Virus record (IMG/VR): IMGVR_UViG_3300017987_004587
Coordinates: 1-64,000 of that record
Direction: 5' to 3' (one strand)
Length of the DNA: 64,000 nucleotides
DNA from: a virus
Below, piece after piece: positions 7,141-13,652 of the stretch. The number at the start of each line of letters is the position of its first letter. Positions within the stretch are counted from its first letter, which is position 1. The position numbers were made by a program, and so were the translations under genes. The notes beneath the pieces are model-generated. The model saw only the letters and a list, made by a program, of their open reading frames with translations. It was not told the origin of the DNA and did no database searches.

Positions 7141-8068
7141 CTTCTTCTGGAACTGAAAAATCCTCTGAACCAAAATTTATAAATAATTGCATTTGTTCAA
7201 GTAATGCTGCATGTGTATCAAAGGATCTCTCTCTAAGATACTGTATAACTTCTTCAAGAAGCTCATTATTACTCATCATAGAATCAATATCACGAGGTAT
7301 GTCGCTCCAGGGAGGAGTTATAGCATCTGGAGGTATCGCGTTTTTCCAACCAAGTAATGTTCTTAGCAATAAATCACGAACACCCACTACTGTATTACCA
7401 CACAGATGAACTCTACCTGGATCTTTCCAAGAAGTCATTCGCCAAGCGATATAACTATGTAGAGTGCTCTCTTCTTTTTGACAGCGTTCACAAAAATTCT
7501 GATGGAGTGTATCGACTTGATATAAAATAACACCATCAGATTCATAAATACGGGATACATCAGCAAGTATATAATCCCCTTCCTGAAAAACAATATCTTT
7601 AAGATAGTCAAAAACAAAAGAATCGATTTCAAAATCATTAGAAACTGAAATATTATTTTCTTTTTCTAATTGATTTAATGAAAATGGGAGTATTAAAGTA
7701 AAATCATAATCATAATTTCCAGAGTCATCCATTGTATCAAAATTAATATTAATAGCATGCTCACAAAGTTGTCTAAGTGAAACCGTTTTTAAACGTTGTA
7801 CTGCCCGTTTTAAAACATTGTTAATAATCTTAGAACAAAGATTAAAGGTGAGATCCTGTTCAGATAGGGTTTTGCAAACTTCTAAAATACGGTCTTGCAA
7901 CCAACCTAGATCAACAGAAGATGCTGGATAACCTTGAGATATATTTATTGTTTTAAGATTTTGATTTGTATCTTCTCGTAGTTTAGCGGAGAGTTTACAA
8001 AAATTCTCTTGGCGAATATCAGGCCCAAATTGAGGCCAATCATATTTGTCATAATCAATATCTTGCAT
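7124..8068 (-). CDS. Hypothetical protein, first gene of an operon
   Basis: A 314-residue acidic protein, the largest of the 3.7-8.1 kb run and apparently its first gene. A two-Cys knuckle CERCQKEE and a later HLCGN sit near residue 200, which may form a zinc site in the second half. The C-terminus is strongly acidic (PEEDDEEA). The promoter-like element TGTAAAATA lies 16 nt upstream at 8085-8094. I recognise no domain. Confidence 0.55.
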   Translation of the reverse strand: MQDIDYDKYDWPQFGPDIRQENFCKLSAKLREDTNQNLKTINISQGYPASSVDLGWLQDRILEVCKTLSEQDLTFNLCSKIINNVLKRAVQRLKTVSLRQLCEHAININFDTMDDSGNYDYDFTLILPFSLNQLEKENNISVSNDFEIDSFVFDYLKDIVFQEGDYILADVSRIYESDGVILYQVDTLHQNFCERCQKEESTLHSYIAWRMTSWKDPGRVHLCGNTVVGVRDLLLRTLLGWKNAIPPDAITPPWSDIPRDIDSMMSNNELLEEVIQYLRERSFDTHAALLEQMQLFINFGSEDFSVPEEDDEEA

Positions 8069-8084
8069 AGTTATTCCTTAAATG

Positions 8085-8094
8085 CTATTTTACA
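8085..8094 (-). promoter_or_regulatory. Putative early/middle promoter element TGTAAAATAG
   Basis: On the minus strand TGTAAAATAG ends 16 nt before the ATG at 8068. Nearly identical elements precede the genes at 11185 and 60472 at similar distances, suggesting an extended -10 box. No conserved -35 hexamer is visible. Confidence 0.4.
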
Positions 8095-8147
8095 GTTTAA
8101 ACAAAACCTTAAAGAAATTATCTATGGTTTTCCAAAATTTCTATCAG

Positions 8148-8276
8148 TTACTTCTTCAGTGTTTTATAGCGGGGAAGGTTGAAACCTAAACGCAGTTCAC
8201 ATGCAAGGCAATACTCTCGTCCCTTTTTTGCCAACCTTCCACATCGCTTACATTTAGCATGCTCCCTACTAATCAT
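8148..8276 (-). CDS. Tiny zinc-ribbon protein, 42 aa
   Basis: A 42-residue frame, MISREHAKCKRCGRLAKKG then CLAC and a basic tail ending RYKTLKK. CKRCG and CLAC are spaced 11 residues apart, a compact zinc ribbon. An in-frame ATG 15 nt upstream (8291) is an alternative start. Too short for usual gene callers, but the motif and the neighbours, which are also tiny zinc proteins, make it convincing. Confidence 0.55.
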   Translation of the reverse strand: MISREHAKCKRCGRLAKKGREYCLACELRLGFNLPRYKTLKK

Positions 8277-8330
8277 AGCACTTTCTCTCATTTGCTAGTA
8301 CAGACAATCAGTTGTCCTTCCCTCCACGCA

Positions 8331-8489
8331 TCATGTCTCGTGATAGAAAGAGATGCTCGTATCGAAGGCAAAGACCTTGCCGCATTTCCCACACTCCTGC
8401 TCATATATTTGGTCTTCCTCGTAGCCGTACCCGTCGTCGTGGCAGATGTCCTGCCCCTCACCACAGTACGGACATTCAACGTCTTTCAT
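8331..8489 (-). CDS. Small zinc-ribbon protein (ECPYCGEGQ)
   Basis: A 52-residue protein, MKDVECPYCGEGQDICHDDG ... ECGKCGKVFAFDTSIS. Two CxxC pairs about 26 residues apart make a textbook zinc ribbon; this small protein type recurs in many phages and prophages, with no function known to me. GGAGGACAG precedes the ATG at 8489, which is why the longer frame to 8525 is rejected. The gene is visibly richer in G+C than its surroundings. Confidence 0.7.
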   Translation of the reverse strand: MKDVECPYCGEGQDICHDDGYGYEEDQIYEQECGKCGKVFAFDTSISFYHET

Positions 8490-8534
8490 CTGTCCTCCGA
8501 ATCTTGAAGTTCTACCAAACTGCATTATTGGTTT

Positions 8535-8810
8535 TTAAGTCGGCAAGTCTTCGCCCAATGCTTCCTTGTATGCATACTTAAATGCATCTTTTTTGGCTTG
8601 TTGCCAACTGTTCATTTCTTTGTTTATCTCTTTCTTCATCCATGCTGGTAGCCATGGCTTTTCAAATTCTGGCTTTTCATCAAACGACGATGTTCCGAAT
8701 CCGGAAAATCCAATCTCATAATTTCGCCACGCAACATACTTGTCTATTCTCTTTTGAAAAAGCCAACTAAATACCTTCAAAAACCAACGATAACTTCTAC
8801 TGTATTTCAT
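8535..8810 (-). CDS. Hypothetical basic protein
   Basis: A 91-residue basic protein rich in Lys, Trp and Phe (MKYSRSYRWFLKVFSWLFQKRID), with an amphipathic N-terminal helix that might touch membranes. AGGAAGGTGAAAT provides a good ribosome-binding site. Function unknown. Confidence 0.5.
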   Translation of the reverse strand: MKYSRSYRWFLKVFSWLFQKRIDKYVAWRNYEIGFSGFGTSSFDEKPEFEKPWLPAWMKKEINKEMNSWQQAKKDAFKYAYKEALGEDLPT

Positions 8811-8840
8811 ATTTCACCTTCCTATTCATTATTGCTTTAT

Positions 8841-8887
8841 GAACTCAACACAAAATACCTTGGGTCTCGTACCCAAGGTAGTTGACT
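8841..8887. mobile_element. 47-bp single-hairpin remnant related to the IS200/IS605 element
   Basis: This 47-bp segment starts with GAACTCAACACAAAATA, holds the hairpin CCTTGGGT-ctcg-TACCCAAGG (8858-8878) and ends with TAGTTGACT. Its left part matches the left end of the element at 57570-59200 with one mismatch before the hairpin, and its hairpin and right part match that element's right end exactly. It is preceded by TTTAT, as is the full copy. It thus looks like a minimal palindromic element, left tip plus one hairpin plus right tip with no genes, lying in an intergenic gap. Confidence 0.7.
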
Positions 8888-8903
8888 TGCCCTAATTGCT
8901 TCA

Positions 8904-9122
8904 CTAAAATTCTTTAGCCTTTTCTTCTTCAAGAGAGGTTTCAAATTCCTTGATCTCATCAAAATCATAAGTACATCCGGTATGGTGGATATCTGATTCG
9001 AAAGCAATACGATTTGGTAAAGGCGAATCATAACCATAATGAATTTCTGTGACATTTCTAATTATAGTTTCAGGAAGTTCTGGATCCTTAAGAACTACTC
9101 TAACTTTAATCCCGAAATTCAT
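8904..9122 (-). CDS. Hypothetical protein
   Basis: A 72-residue protein, MNFGIKVRVVLKDPELPETI followed by EIHYGYDSPLPNRIAFESDIH and an acidic helical end (FETSLEEEKAKEF). The beta-strand-rich front and acidic tail look like a genuine compact protein. It overlaps the next gene upstream by 17 nt. No family recognised. Confidence 0.5.
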   Translation of the reverse strand: MNFGIKVRVVLKDPELPETIIRNVTEIHYGYDSPLPNRIAFESDIHHTGCTYDFDEIKEFETSLEEEKAKEF

Positions 9123-9315
9123 ATCTAATCCCCACTACAACATTTTCAAAAACCTTATCTAAAAATTCTCTTTTCCTAAGAATGTCATCTGCTATTTTGC
9201 ATACTTTTGAATGATCTCTTTCTGTATTAAATTTCTTGTGCAACTGGATTTTTTGTTCTCTTGTCAAAATATCCCAGGTTAAGTTAAACAAAAAGAGACG
9301 AGCTTGATCTTCCAT
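9106..9315 (-). CDS. Hypothetical helical protein
   Basis: A 69-residue helical protein (MEDQARLFLFNLTWDILTREQ ...) with a strong AAGGAGATTAGA ribosome-binding site. Nothing in it points to a function. Confidence 0.5.
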   Translation of the reverse strand: MEDQARLFLFNLTWDILTREQKIQLHKKFNTERDHSKVCKIADDILRKREFLDKVFENVVVGIRYEFRD

Positions 9316-9316
9316 T

Positions 9317-9538
9317 CTAATCTCCTTCTTGAAAAATACAATCGCTTAATTGTCCGAGCCAATGGCCCATGTCTCTGCACATAACAACCGGATCGCCTAT
9401 TGGAGCCTTTGAACCGTTTGTGAACTTCTGCCAATCCCCTCCCGGACAAAATACTCGATCTCTGCACTTAGGGCATCTCGCTCTATTAAACCGAGCGGAG
9501 ATGGTTAGCCTTGGGTCCTCATAATCAGCATAGGTCAT
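9317..9538 (-). CDS. Small zinc-ribbon protein
   Basis: A 73-residue protein with CPKCRDRVFCPGG (residues about 22-34) and later VMCRDMGH, which could complete a zinc site with Cys and His ligands. Its ATG overlaps the stop of the 52-aa gene upstream in an ATGA arrangement, so the two are probably translated together. Confidence 0.55.
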   Translation of the reverse strand: MTYADYEDPRLTISARFNRARCPKCRDRVFCPGGDWQKFTNGSKAPIGDPVVMCRDMGHWLGQLSDCIFQEGD

Positions 9539-9693
9539 TTTGGGTCCTCTTCATCATATGTTTCTATACCTGTTCCATTGCAATCTGGGCAGGGGAGACG
9601 GAGTACGCCAGTTCCGCTACAAAGAGAACAAATAACAAATTCGCCATAATATTCTGTGATGTTTTCACCTGGTCCCGTTATGATGATGGTCAT
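9535..9693 (-). CDS. DnaJ-like CxxCxGxG zinc protein, 52 aa
   Basis: A 52-residue frame beginning MTIIITGPGENITEYYGEF and carrying two DnaJ-type zinc half-sites, CSLCSGTGV and CPDCNGTGI, 11 residues apart, before an acidic tail EDPK. CxxCxGxG repeats are known as zinc-binding elements of DnaJ chaperones and also occur as stand-alone modules in phages. The stop overlaps the next start (ATGA). The plus-strand frame over this gene is a shadow. Confidence 0.65.
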   Translation of the reverse strand: MTIIITGPGENITEYYGEFVICSLCSGTGVLRLPCPDCNGTGIETYDEEDPK

Positions 9694-9697
9694 TGTT

Positions 9698-9934
9698 TTA
9701 TCCTTTGTTTATTGGACGTTCATGAGGACACCGTCCTTCAACATAGTCATACACAACTCCTCGTCCATAGCACCTACCACATTTTACAAATGCGCGCTCA
9801 GCCAACCTCTCATTAATCTTTTGTAGTCTCTTGCTAAAACCCGCCGGGGCCATTTGATTATATGCGTCCCAATCACCAATAATTGTCCCTTCTCCATGAC
9901 AACAAGGGCATTCATAGGTTTTAACTTCCTTCAT
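9698..9934 (-). CDS. DnaJ-like CxxCxGxG zinc protein, 78 aa
   Basis: A 78-residue protein with two CxxCxGxG half-sites at the two ends of a helical insert: CPCCHGEGT near residue 9 and CGRCYGRGV near residue 52. This places a helical arm between two zinc half-sites, as in DnaJ-type zinc fingers. It lies directly upstream of the 52-aa protein with the same motif; the pair may work together or be duplicates. Confidence 0.65.
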   Translation of the reverse strand: MKEVKTYECPCCHGEGTIIGDWDAYNQMAPAGFSKRLQKINERLAERAFVKCGRCYGRGVVYDYVEGRCPHERPINKG

Positions 9935-9946
9935 CTCAAACTTCTT

Positions 9947-10105
9947 TCAATTTTGATTAGAATCCTCTGGTGGCCAAATTTGGTGCACCCAATGTACTGA
10001 ACATCCAAGAAATGCATCCCAATAACCGCCACCTTCATAGACAGGAATGTGGTTGGCTACCTTAAGGCTTGGTATTGGCTTTGCTGTGACATTATCAGTA
10101 GTCAT
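9947..10105 (-). CDS. Hypothetical protein, 52 aa
   Basis: A 52-residue frame, MTTDNVTAKPIPSLKVANHI ... DAFLGCSVHWVHQIWPPEDS. It has AGGAG 6 nt before the ATG and fills an otherwise empty gap in the operon. The aromatic second half (VHWVHQIWPP) is distinctive, but I do not recognise it. Confidence 0.5.
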   Translation of the reverse strand: MTTDNVTAKPIPSLKVANHIPVYEGGGYWDAFLGCSVHWVHQIWPPEDSNQN

Positions 10106-10169
10106 CTTTACTCCTGAATTAAACTTTCGAATCTATCTAAAATCCTGGTTTCACACTTGCTGACCCGAA

Positions 10170-10328
10170 TTATTCCACTTCATGAAACTCAATCTTGATG
10201 TCGAAAGCTGTACCACATCCTGGGCAGACCCATCGAAAGGTTCCCTGAACATACTCTCGACTCTTAATTTCTCCCTTAGCATCCTGCCATGTCCCACAGG
10301 CGGGACAATAAACAGCTAGATTATTCAT
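10170..10328 (-). CDS. Small zinc-ribbon protein, 52 aa
   Basis: A 52-residue frame, MNNLAVYCPACGTWQDAKGE ... WVCPGCGTAFDIKIEF. CPACG and CPGCG, 26 residues apart, form a clear zinc ribbon. AAGGAGCAATT precedes the ATG. Composition is richer in G+C than most genes nearby, like the other ribbon protein at 8331-8489. Confidence 0.65.
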   Translation of the reverse strand: MNNLAVYCPACGTWQDAKGEIKSREYVQGTFRWVCPGCGTAFDIKIEFHEVE

Positions 10329-10391
10329 AATTGCTCCTTTGAGAGATCTTGTGGCTTAACAGGATGACAAACGGAGCATATTCATACACAA

Positions 10392-10679
10392 CTATCCTTG
10401 ACCAATCTCATCAAAAATAGAAAAGGTATCTGCTAAATCTCGCAAGCGTTCTTGGCACTTCTCAAGGATCACAAATTCATCTAAATCACTATAAGTCTCA
10501 TCATTTTCTGAATCCCAAATGACTTCATGTCCTAACATAATCTGATAATAACAAGCCAATGGCGCGCACATAAAAGCAAATGCTGGGGCATCTTCGCTTT
10601 TGTTAAGTAACGTCTCTTCATAGGTCTCACTAAGATACCTGACAATACGGCAAACCTCTCTTAGTGTTTCGTCGGCCAT
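10392..10679 (-). CDS. Accessory protein, paralogue of 62152-62484
   Basis: A 95-residue helical protein. The core FMCAPLACYYQIMLGHEVIW followed by DSEND is nearly repeated in the gene at 62152-62484 (YLCAPCSGYFQIMLGREVIW, DSEND), and the flanking helices align as well, so the two are true paralogues located 52 kb apart. No known domain; the conserved CAP and WDSEND positions are the best candidates for a functional site. Confidence 0.6.
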   Translation of the reverse strand: MADETLREVCRIVRYLSETYEETLLNKSEDAPAFAFMCAPLACYYQIMLGHEVIWDSENDETYSDLDEFVILEKCQERLRDLADTFSIFDEIGQG

Positions 10680-10945
10680 TATTTATCTCCTAAAGATTTT
10701 AACGCCATCTCAGATTCATCCCAACCCTTCTCCCAACATAATCTTAGTATGTGATCCTGGGGTTCCAGGTAGAGCATGTAACTCTCGTCTCTTGAAATCC
10801 CATCCTTATGTGCCCAAACGCCCCGCCAATAGTTTTGCTCATCTTCAGTTCTTCGATTATACTCAATCGAGGCCCAGACTTTATCATGATCTGATTTATC
10901 TTGACGCCAGAATGCTCTCCATGCTCTTTGTAGACGTGACCACAT
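10679..10945 (-). CDS. Hypothetical Trp-rich protein
   Basis: An 88-residue protein rich in Trp and Arg (MWSRLQRAWRAFWRQDKSDH ... NYWRGVWAHKDG). One nucleotide is shared with the downstream gene's start (TAATG-type junction at 10679). It may bind DNA or membranes by its basic-aromatic N-terminus, but this is only a composition argument. Confidence 0.5.
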   Translation of the reverse strand: MWSRLQRAWRAFWRQDKSDHDKVWASIEYNRRTEDEQNYWRGVWAHKDGISRDESYMLYLEPQDHILRLCWEKGWDESEMALKSLGDK

Positions 10946-10957
10946 AAATTCGCCTCT

Positions 10958-11185
10958 TCACTTGATATCGATCTCTCTTTCAACTACCCGGACGTAATCT
11001 TCTTCACTAGAATACCTAGCATAGAAGAGCCAATCGGAGATCTGACTCTCTTCGTAGATCTCTGGAGAGCCGCAGTATTCCTTGGCAGTTTTCCTGGCGT
11101 AATCAATGGCTTTTTCATCTGAACTAAAAGCTTCAACCTCGATATCTGTATGGCGATCATTAATTAAAACGATGTAGACTTTCAT
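10958..11185 (-). CDS. Small accessory protein (MKVYIVLINDRHTDIEV)
   Basis: A 75-residue alpha/beta protein. The opening MKVYIVLINDRHTDIEVEAF followed by a helix DEKAIDYARKTAKEYC resembles small phage accessory proteins that I have seen without assigned function. It is the first gene of its run, with the TGTAAAATA element 20 nt upstream. Confidence 0.55.
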   Translation of the reverse strand: MKVYIVLINDRHTDIEVEAFSSDEKAIDYARKTAKEYCGSPEIYEESQISDWLFYARYSSEEDYVRVVEREIDIK

Positions 11186-11205
11186 GTATTAACCTTTCAA
11201 GTTTG

Positions 11206-11215
11206 TTATTTTACA
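11206..11215 (-). promoter_or_regulatory. Putative early/middle promoter element TGTAAAATAA
   Basis: On the minus strand TGTAAAATAA lies 20 nt before the ATG at 11185. An inverted repeat TTACAA-N7-TTGTAA overlaps it (11211-11229 region) and could be an operator. The same element precedes 8068 and 60472. Confidence 0.4.
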
Positions 11216-11233
11216 AGAGAGGTTTGTAATTGT

Positions 11234-13414
11234 TTACTCGAGAAAAGGCTCTTCATCATCTAAACATAAATCTGAAGGGCCATCTTTCATGATCTCTTCT
11301 ATTGTTTCTTTTGGTAAATTAAATAGTTGTTTCGTGGTTATAGTCTTTTTCTTTCTATAATCTCGGACTAAATGTTTATGTTCTGAATTAAGGACCCAAA
11401 ACTCACCACAGAATTCCTTAGTCAAACGCAAAGCTTCCTCAGAATTCTCAAATAAGAAATCTTCCCAAATAACTAAACATTCTAAACCAAGCTTTTTATA
11501 GATAAGTATATGATCTCTTTCTGCTTTCGGTCTATCTATTCCAGGACGTGTTGAGTGGGGATGTACACCAAAAGTCTCAATCACCTTTTTTGAAAGTTTT
11601 ATAGGTTGAACAATAAAATCTGGACAATGTGATCTGCGGGTTCCAGATTCCCTTCTCCAAAAACTACCACCTCCAACATAGGTGATATGTTCGGGAGTCA
11701 AGTCATCAAAAAGACATTCACATCTTGTCTTTATAGGGTATAAGCCGGAAACTCGATTATACAACTGAAAAGGATTCTCTACGCCATATTTTAAAAAACA
11801 AGTCTCTTTTGCTTTTTGTTGTCTTTGTTGAACAAAATTAGGATCCTTAAATTTTTGCTTATTCTCTTCAATAAAATTAGGATCCTTAAAAGGGTTATCG
11901 ACCCCTAATGTCTCTAAATTTGTTTTCTTACGCTCCTCTAAAACTTCTGAGCATTCTAATTGATACTCTGGAAACCTACTCATAAATTCGTCAACTGTGA
12001 GATTATGTTTTGAAAGATGAAGATCTAGCTTTCTATGTCTGTTTGGTTTATTTTCAGCCTTACAAAGAGGGCATACAACATAATCTTTACCTTCTACCAT
12101 ATTCGATGAGTAAAGATAGCGGCCTAAAATTCGATCAAGTTCTCCTCTTTTAATATATCTACAACGTGAAAGATGATTTGCCATAACTCCAATAAAATTC
12201 TTATCTGGCTTTTCAGTAATAATTGAGCCACAAGGACACTCAAAATATAGAATGCCCTTTTCTTTAAGATCTTCTATTTTTAAATCTGTATTCTTAGGTT
12301 TGGGTTGAGAACGAATTGGACAATCTGGATAAACTAACCTGTAATCTTCAACAGAAATAGAATGAAATCTTTTTAAATGGGAAACGAGATCTTCATATCG
12401 TCTCAAAGGATTACCTAATACCTCACAAAGTTTGCAAATAACATAATCTTCATTTTCTTTAGCTTCTGGATGGTAGAGACCTAATTTCAAAACGTAGTCT
12501 CTACCAGTAGAAGATTGAGAATATAGCGGATCAATTTTTCTACTGCATTCCGAATCTTGTCTAATTAAATGCCAACCCAAATAATTCAAATTAGGGAACT
12601 CTTCTTCACAAACAGGGCAAATATAAGGACCTCTAGGGTCGTAACGAGGTTCCTTAGGTATGGGTTTTTCTACTCCTCTATCTCTCCAAGATTGTGTTGT
12701 ATTTTCAATTCGTGTTTTAACTAAATTTTCACAAATAATAGGTGCATCCGGATAAGCAGTTTGATATTGTTCTTTATTTAAACCATGTACTGTCAGATGA
12801 AAAGATAATAATGTATAACGATTAGAGAGTTTGTTTTGTTCTCTACAAACCTGACACACTACATAATCTTTGTTTTCTATGGCCGTAGAAGCATATAGAC
12901 CTTGTTTAAAGATGTAATCAAAGTCTTCTTCAAAATAGAGTTTTGGCACTTTAGATTTACATTCAGAAACATTAATATGTTTTGCAAAACCTTTTCTACT
13001 ATTAAATCTTTTATTACAAGCAGGACAGGGATAGGGTTTTTCTTTCTCTTCTTGGGTTTTCTTTTGTTTGTGATAAACGCAATGCTGTTTATGTGAACTT
13101 AAACTTCGTTTCGACTTAAATCTGTGAAGCTTTTCTTTGTTTCTCTTACATAATTCACAAATAATGTAGTCTTTACCTTCTATTGCATCGGGATAATAAA
13201 GACCTTCTTTAAAGAAATAATCATGGTCTTCAGTGAAATATTCTTTGGGAATTTTAGACTTACATTTGGAGGTTCTAAAGTGAGCAAAAAGAGATTTCCT
13301 ATTTGGGTAGACCTTTTCGCAGGATGGGCAGGTATAAGGACCTTGTTTTGTTAGGAAGTTTCTATTTGTTGATTGATTTCTATTTGTTGATTGGCCTTGA
13401 CTTCGGGCTGGCAT
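11234..13414 (-). CDS. Vsr-like homing endonuclease with tandem zinc fingers
   Basis: A 726-residue protein. Residues about 25-490 hold roughly eight Cys/His modules in alternation: C2H2-like ones (CPSCEKVYPNRKSLFAHF; CPACNKRFNSRKGFAKHI) and ones like ROS/MucR (CQVCREQ ... FHLTVHGLNKEQYQTAYPDAP). Residues about 500-560 contain KYGVENPFQ-type repeats, common in phage homing nucleases. The C-terminal domain (about 580-690) has CPDFIV, KKVIETFG and RDHILIYKKLGLECLVIWED, the layout of the Vsr/EDxHD nuclease fold. Expected role: site-specific double-strand cleavage to spread a linked element. It lies about 240 nt downstream of a gene that carries an endonuclease-less intein. A GGGGAGG lies 13 nt before the start; the 5' end overlaps the gene at 13351. 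Confidence 0.8.
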   Translation of the reverse strand: MPARSQGQSTNRNQSTNRNFLTKQGPYTCPSCEKVYPNRKSLFAHFRTSKCKSKIPKEYFTEDHDYFFKEGLYYPDAIEGKDYIICELCKRNKEKLHRFKSKRSLSSHKQHCVYHKQKKTQEEKEKPYPCPACNKRFNSRKGFAKHINVSECKSKVPKLYFEEDFDYIFKQGLYASTAIENKDYVVCQVCREQNKLSNRYTLLSFHLTVHGLNKEQYQTAYPDAPIICENLVKTRIENTTQSWRDRGVEKPIPKEPRYDPRGPYICPVCEEEFPNLNYLGWHLIRQDSECSRKIDPLYSQSSTGRDYVLKLGLYHPEAKENEDYVICKLCEVLGNPLRRYEDLVSHLKRFHSISVEDYRLVYPDCPIRSQPKPKNTDLKIEDLKEKGILYFECPCGSIITEKPDKNFIGVMANHLSRCRYIKRGELDRILGRYLYSSNMVEGKDYVVCPLCKAENKPNRHRKLDLHLSKHNLTVDEFMSRFPEYQLECSEVLEERKKTNLETLGVDNPFKDPNFIEENKQKFKDPNFVQQRQQKAKETCFLKYGVENPFQLYNRVSGLYPIKTRCECLFDDLTPEHITYVGGGSFWRRESGTRRSHCPDFIVQPIKLSKKVIETFGVHPHSTRPGIDRPKAERDHILIYKKLGLECLVIWEDFLFENSEEALRLTKEFCGEFWVLNSEHKHLVRDYRKKKTITTKQLFNLPKETIEEIMKDGPSDLCLDDEEPFLE

Positions 13415-13578
13415 AAGGAAAGTGAAACCTCCCCTCTCATAAGTTTTAGAATTAAATGCTCTAAAATCGCATTTTTGGGTATCCTATTGAGTTTTGCATA
13501 GGCATTGAGAAATTTGAGTATAGTTGGGTCGAGTGTTGTGAATACTGGTATTTTTTTGATTTTATTGGGTTTTTGCAT
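13351..13578 (-). CDS. Small ribbon-helix-helix-like DNA-binding protein
   Basis: A 75-residue protein, MQKPNKIKKIPVFTTLDPTI then LKFLNAYAKLNRIPKNAILEHLI. A short strand (IPVFTTLDP) followed by two helices is the ribbon-helix-helix plan of small repressors such as CopG. I use the ATG at 13578; the longer frame to 13614 starts at TTG with no ribosome-binding site. A TATAAT box ends only 6 nt before the ATG, implying a nearly leaderless message. It overlaps the homing-endonuclease start by 64 nt and could control it. Confidence 0.5.
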   Translation of the reverse strand: MQKPNKIKKIPVFTTLDPTILKFLNAYAKLNRIPKNAILEHLILKLMRGEVSLSLCQPEVKANQQIEINQQIETS

Positions 13579-13584
13579 GTTTAT

Positions 13585-13590
13585 ATTATA
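13585..13590 (-). promoter_or_regulatory. TATAAT box directly before a start codon
   Basis: On the minus strand TATAGAGTATAATATAAACATG: a consensus -10 box with only 6 nt to the ATG at 13578 and no Shine-Dalgarno sequence. If used, transcription would begin at or next to the start codon. Confidence 0.4.
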
Positions 13591-13652
13591 CTCTATAGGG
13601 GAGATATAGATCAAGGGATTTCTGAAAGTATTCTCAAAAAATTTTTTATACT

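Noticed and set aside
8837-9055. Minus-strand ORF ending in QLPWVRDPRYFVLSS
   Set aside because: Its end is the translated hairpin of the IS remnant and it overlaps the better-supported gene at 8904-9122.
9511-9816. Plus-strand ORF of 101 aa
   Set aside because: It covers three minus-strand zinc-protein genes with proper motifs and overlaps; the plus frame has no motif or start signal.
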